Shown: piece after piece, positions 62,557-64,000 of the stretch
How positions within the stretch are numbered: the stretch's first letter is position 1
How the letters are laid out: each line of letters begins with the position of its first letter
NCBI RefSeq assembly: GCF_014256275.1
Contig: NZ_JACCFE010000002.1
Location: forward strand, 930,001-994,000
Direction: 5' to 3'
Length of the DNA stretch: 64,000 bases
From: Rhodococcus sp. 4CII
GTDB taxonomy: Bacteria; Actinomycetota; Actinomycetes; Mycobacteriales; Mycobacteriaceae
Notes under the pieces: model-generated
Database searches by the model: none
Seen by the model: the letters and a program-made list of their open reading frames with translations, nothing else
What the model was told of the DNA's origin: nothing
Translations under genes and position numbers: made by a program

Positions 62557-63600
62557 ATGACCCCGAATTGGTTCGCAGCAGTGATGGGCACCGGCATCGT
62601 CGCAGTCGTCGCCGCGGCTTTTCCCGCCGGCGTTCCGGTGGCCCGCACGGTCGCCGAGATCTTCTGGCTGATCGCCGTGACGCTGCTCGCCGGGCTGACG
62701 ACCGCACTCGCGCGGCACTGGATTGTTCGCCGCGACGACGCCCTCGCGGACGCCCGGAGCCACACGATGTTCCCGTTCTACGGTGCGGTGGCGATGGCCG
62801 TGCTGACCGTCGGCGCCGCCACCGGATCGGCGGGCCACGAACTGCTCGGCGGTGTCGCCGTCGCCGTCGCCGCCATTCTGTGGACGATCGGGACCGCACT
62901 CGGGCTCGTCACCTTCGCCGTCATGGCCCGCAGGCTGACCCGGCCGCACCAGGTGGCCCCGGCGCCGTCCTGGCTCATGCCCGTCGTGCCGCCCATGGTG
63001 TCGGCCGCCACCGGCTCGGCACTGGTCCGGCATCTCGCGGAGGGCGCACCGCGGATCGCGCTGCTGATGCTCTGCTACGCACTGTTCGCGCTCGCGCTGA
63101 GCGCGGCGCTGACCGTCGCCGCCGTCGTCGGGAGCCACCTGGTGCGCAACGGCCTCCCCGACCTCCCGCTCGTCCCCACGCTGTGGATTCCGCTCGGCGT
63201 CATCGGACAGTCGGTGGCGGCGATCAATCTGCTCGGCGGCGCCTCCGGCCAGACCTGGCTGCACTCGGTGGGCGTGGTCTACGGGACCACGGTCGGCGCG
63301 CTCGGTGTCGTCACCCTCGCGACCCTCGTCACTGTGACCGTCGGCGCCTTTCGGCGCGGGCTGACGTTCGCACCGAGCTGGTGGAGCTTCACCTTCCCGG
63401 TCGGCACCTGCGCGCTGGGCGCGAACTCGCTGGGCGTCGCACTGGATTCGGTCGTGGTCGTGGGCGCAGGCGTGACCCTGTGGTGCGCGCTGCTCCTGAT
63501 CTGGGGCACCGTCGCCGTCAACACGCTGCGGCACGCCGCCGGACTACTCGGCGAGCGCGTCGCGCGGGACCGGGTCCCCGCCTACGGCGCCACTCGCTGA
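62557..63600 (+). CDS. TDT-family transporter (TehA/SLAC1/Mae1 type)
   Basis: 347 aa with about ten membrane helices. The start PNWFAAVMGTGIVA and the late WWSFTFPVGTCALGA are the two family signatures. TDT proteins are anion channels or exporters of dicarboxylates, sulfite or tellurite-related anions. Downstream sits a rhodanese gene, and the methionine genes are a few kb away, so a sulfite or organic-anion role is possible but unproven. A CAGGCT stands 6 nt before the ATG. Divergent from the LysR gene. Confidence 0.82.
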   Translation: MTPNWFAAVMGTGIVAVVAAAFPAGVPVARTVAEIFWLIAVTLLAGLTTALARHWIVRRDDALADARSHTMFPFYGAVAMAVLTVGAATGSAGHELLGGVAVAVAAILWTIGTALGLVTFAVMARRLTRPHQVAPAPSWLMPVVPPMVSAATGSALVRHLAEGAPRIALLMLCYALFALALSAALTVAAVVGSHLVRNGLPDLPLVPTLWIPLGVIGQSVAAINLLGGASGQTWLHSVGVVYGTTVGALGVVTLATLVTVTVGAFRRGLTFAPSWWSFTFPVGTCALGANSLGVALDSVVVVGAGVTLWCALLLIWGTVAVNTLRHAAGLLGERVARDRVPAYGATR

Positions 63601-63607
63601 CCGCGGG

Positions 63608-63916
63608 TCAGGCGCCCGATTCGATGGGGCGCCCGGACTGCATCCACGCGGACGTCCCGCCTGCGACCGACACGGCGTTGATTCCCCGCGCATTCAGGTA
63701 TTCCGCGGCCTGCAGGCTCCGGCCACCCACCGCGCAGATCACGTAGACGACGTCGGCGTCCGGGATCTCGTCCACACGCGCGACGAACTCACTGAGCGGG
63801 ATCAGCGTCACACCCGGGACCCGCGCCTGCGCGTACTCGTCGGCCTCGCGCACGTCGATGACGGGGGCACCCGACGCCAATGCACCGTCCAGGGCATTCA
63901 GGTCGACTTCGATCAT
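63608..63916 (-). CDS. Single-domain rhodanese
   Basis: 102 aa. VIDVREADEYAQARVPG is the first strand-helix pair, and the active loop is CAVGGRS with the catalytic Cys, followed by AAEYLNARGINAVSVAGGTSAW. It moves sulfane sulfur between thiols. The ATG overlaps the stop of the upstream partial gene (ATGA), so it is the last gene of an operon entering from the right edge. It is convergent with the TDT gene. Confidence 0.88.
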   Translation of the reverse strand: MIEVDLNALDGALASGAPVIDVREADEYAQARVPGVTLIPLSEFVARVDEIPDADVVYVICAVGGRSLQAAEYLNARGINAVSVAGGTSAWMQSGRPIESGA

Positions 63917-64000
63917 GGTGTCTTCGCCTCTTCTCGTTCCGGCGCCGGGCCCGGCGGGGGGCTGGGCTGCCTGTTGGACATCCGGCGCAGACGGTACGCG
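63913..64000 (-). CDS. C-terminal end of an unidentified gene entering from the right
   Basis: Only 28 codons are visible. They end RQPSPPPGPAPEREEAKTP before a TGA that overlaps the rhodanese start in the ATGA style. The tail is Pro/Glu-rich and gives no family. Support comes from the stop-start overlap and an open frame to the window edge. Confidence 0.45.
   Translation of the reverse strand, partial: AYRLRRMSNRQPSPPPGPAPEREEAKTP

Overview
The window looks like a chromosomal segment from a high-GC mycolic-acid actinomycete, most probably Rhodococcus or a close Nocardiaceae relative. This rests on the very high GC content, the frequent GTG starts, PapA-type condensation proteins, AccA3, and gene order. 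From sseA onward the order closely follows a stretch of the Mycobacterium tuberculosis chromosome: sseA-sufE-accA3, lat-lrpA-pcd, lhr-nei, glpD-lpdA, amiA1/amiB1-deoD-pmmB-upp, add-deoA-cdd, sdhCDAB, dacB, yihY-trpS, icd-metY-metX, folD-mfpA-spoU. The comparison is from memory and no search was run.

Layout. 1-5.7 kb: three paralogous PapA-like condensation-domain genes, a frameshifted truncated haemoglobin and the sulfur pair sseA-sufE. 5.8-8.8 kb: the acyl-CoA carboxylase alpha subunit AccA3 and small membrane or unknown genes. 8.8-14.7 kb: a tyrosine phosphatase, the lysine epsilon-aminotransferase pathway (lat, Lrp-type regulator, a decayed DUF1338 gene, pcd), a frameshifted acyl-CoA dehydrogenase and a VOC protein. 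14.9-15.7 kb: a decayed DUF222/13E12 pseudogene. 15.7-23.3 kb: Lhr helicase with Nei glycosylase, and a TetR/MpaB-like divergent pair with a large palindromic operator. 23.4-30.6 kb: glycerol use (glpD, glpK), a PLP aminotransferase, LpdA and a gamma-glutamylcyclotransferase-like gene.

30.6-44.5 kb is mainly a purine and pyrimidine salvage region (deoD, pmmB, upp, add, deoA, cdd). It is interrupted by a four-gene type VII secretion-like operon (EspC-like protein, WXG-NlpC/P60 hydrolase, two YbaB-like proteins) and a frameshifted M23 lipoprotein. 44.8-49.3 kb holds succinate dehydrogenase and malate dehydrogenase. 49.4-56.3 kb holds a D,D-carboxypeptidase, trpS, exonuclease III, an MFS exporter and isocitrate dehydrogenase. 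56.5-59.2 kb is the methionine module metY-metX, preceded by a SAM-IV riboswitch and then a tiny ORF encoding three consecutive cysteines. 59.2-64 kb holds folD, mfpA, a SPOUT tRNA methyltransferase, a LysR/TDT-transporter pair and a rhodanese.

Three themes stand out. First, the metYX leader stacks two likely sulfur-status sensors. Second, many genes start 6-7 nt after a TANNNT -10 hexamer and are probably leaderless. Third, four otherwise good genes each carry one frameshift of the same polarity, which looks like either sequence error or recent gene decay.
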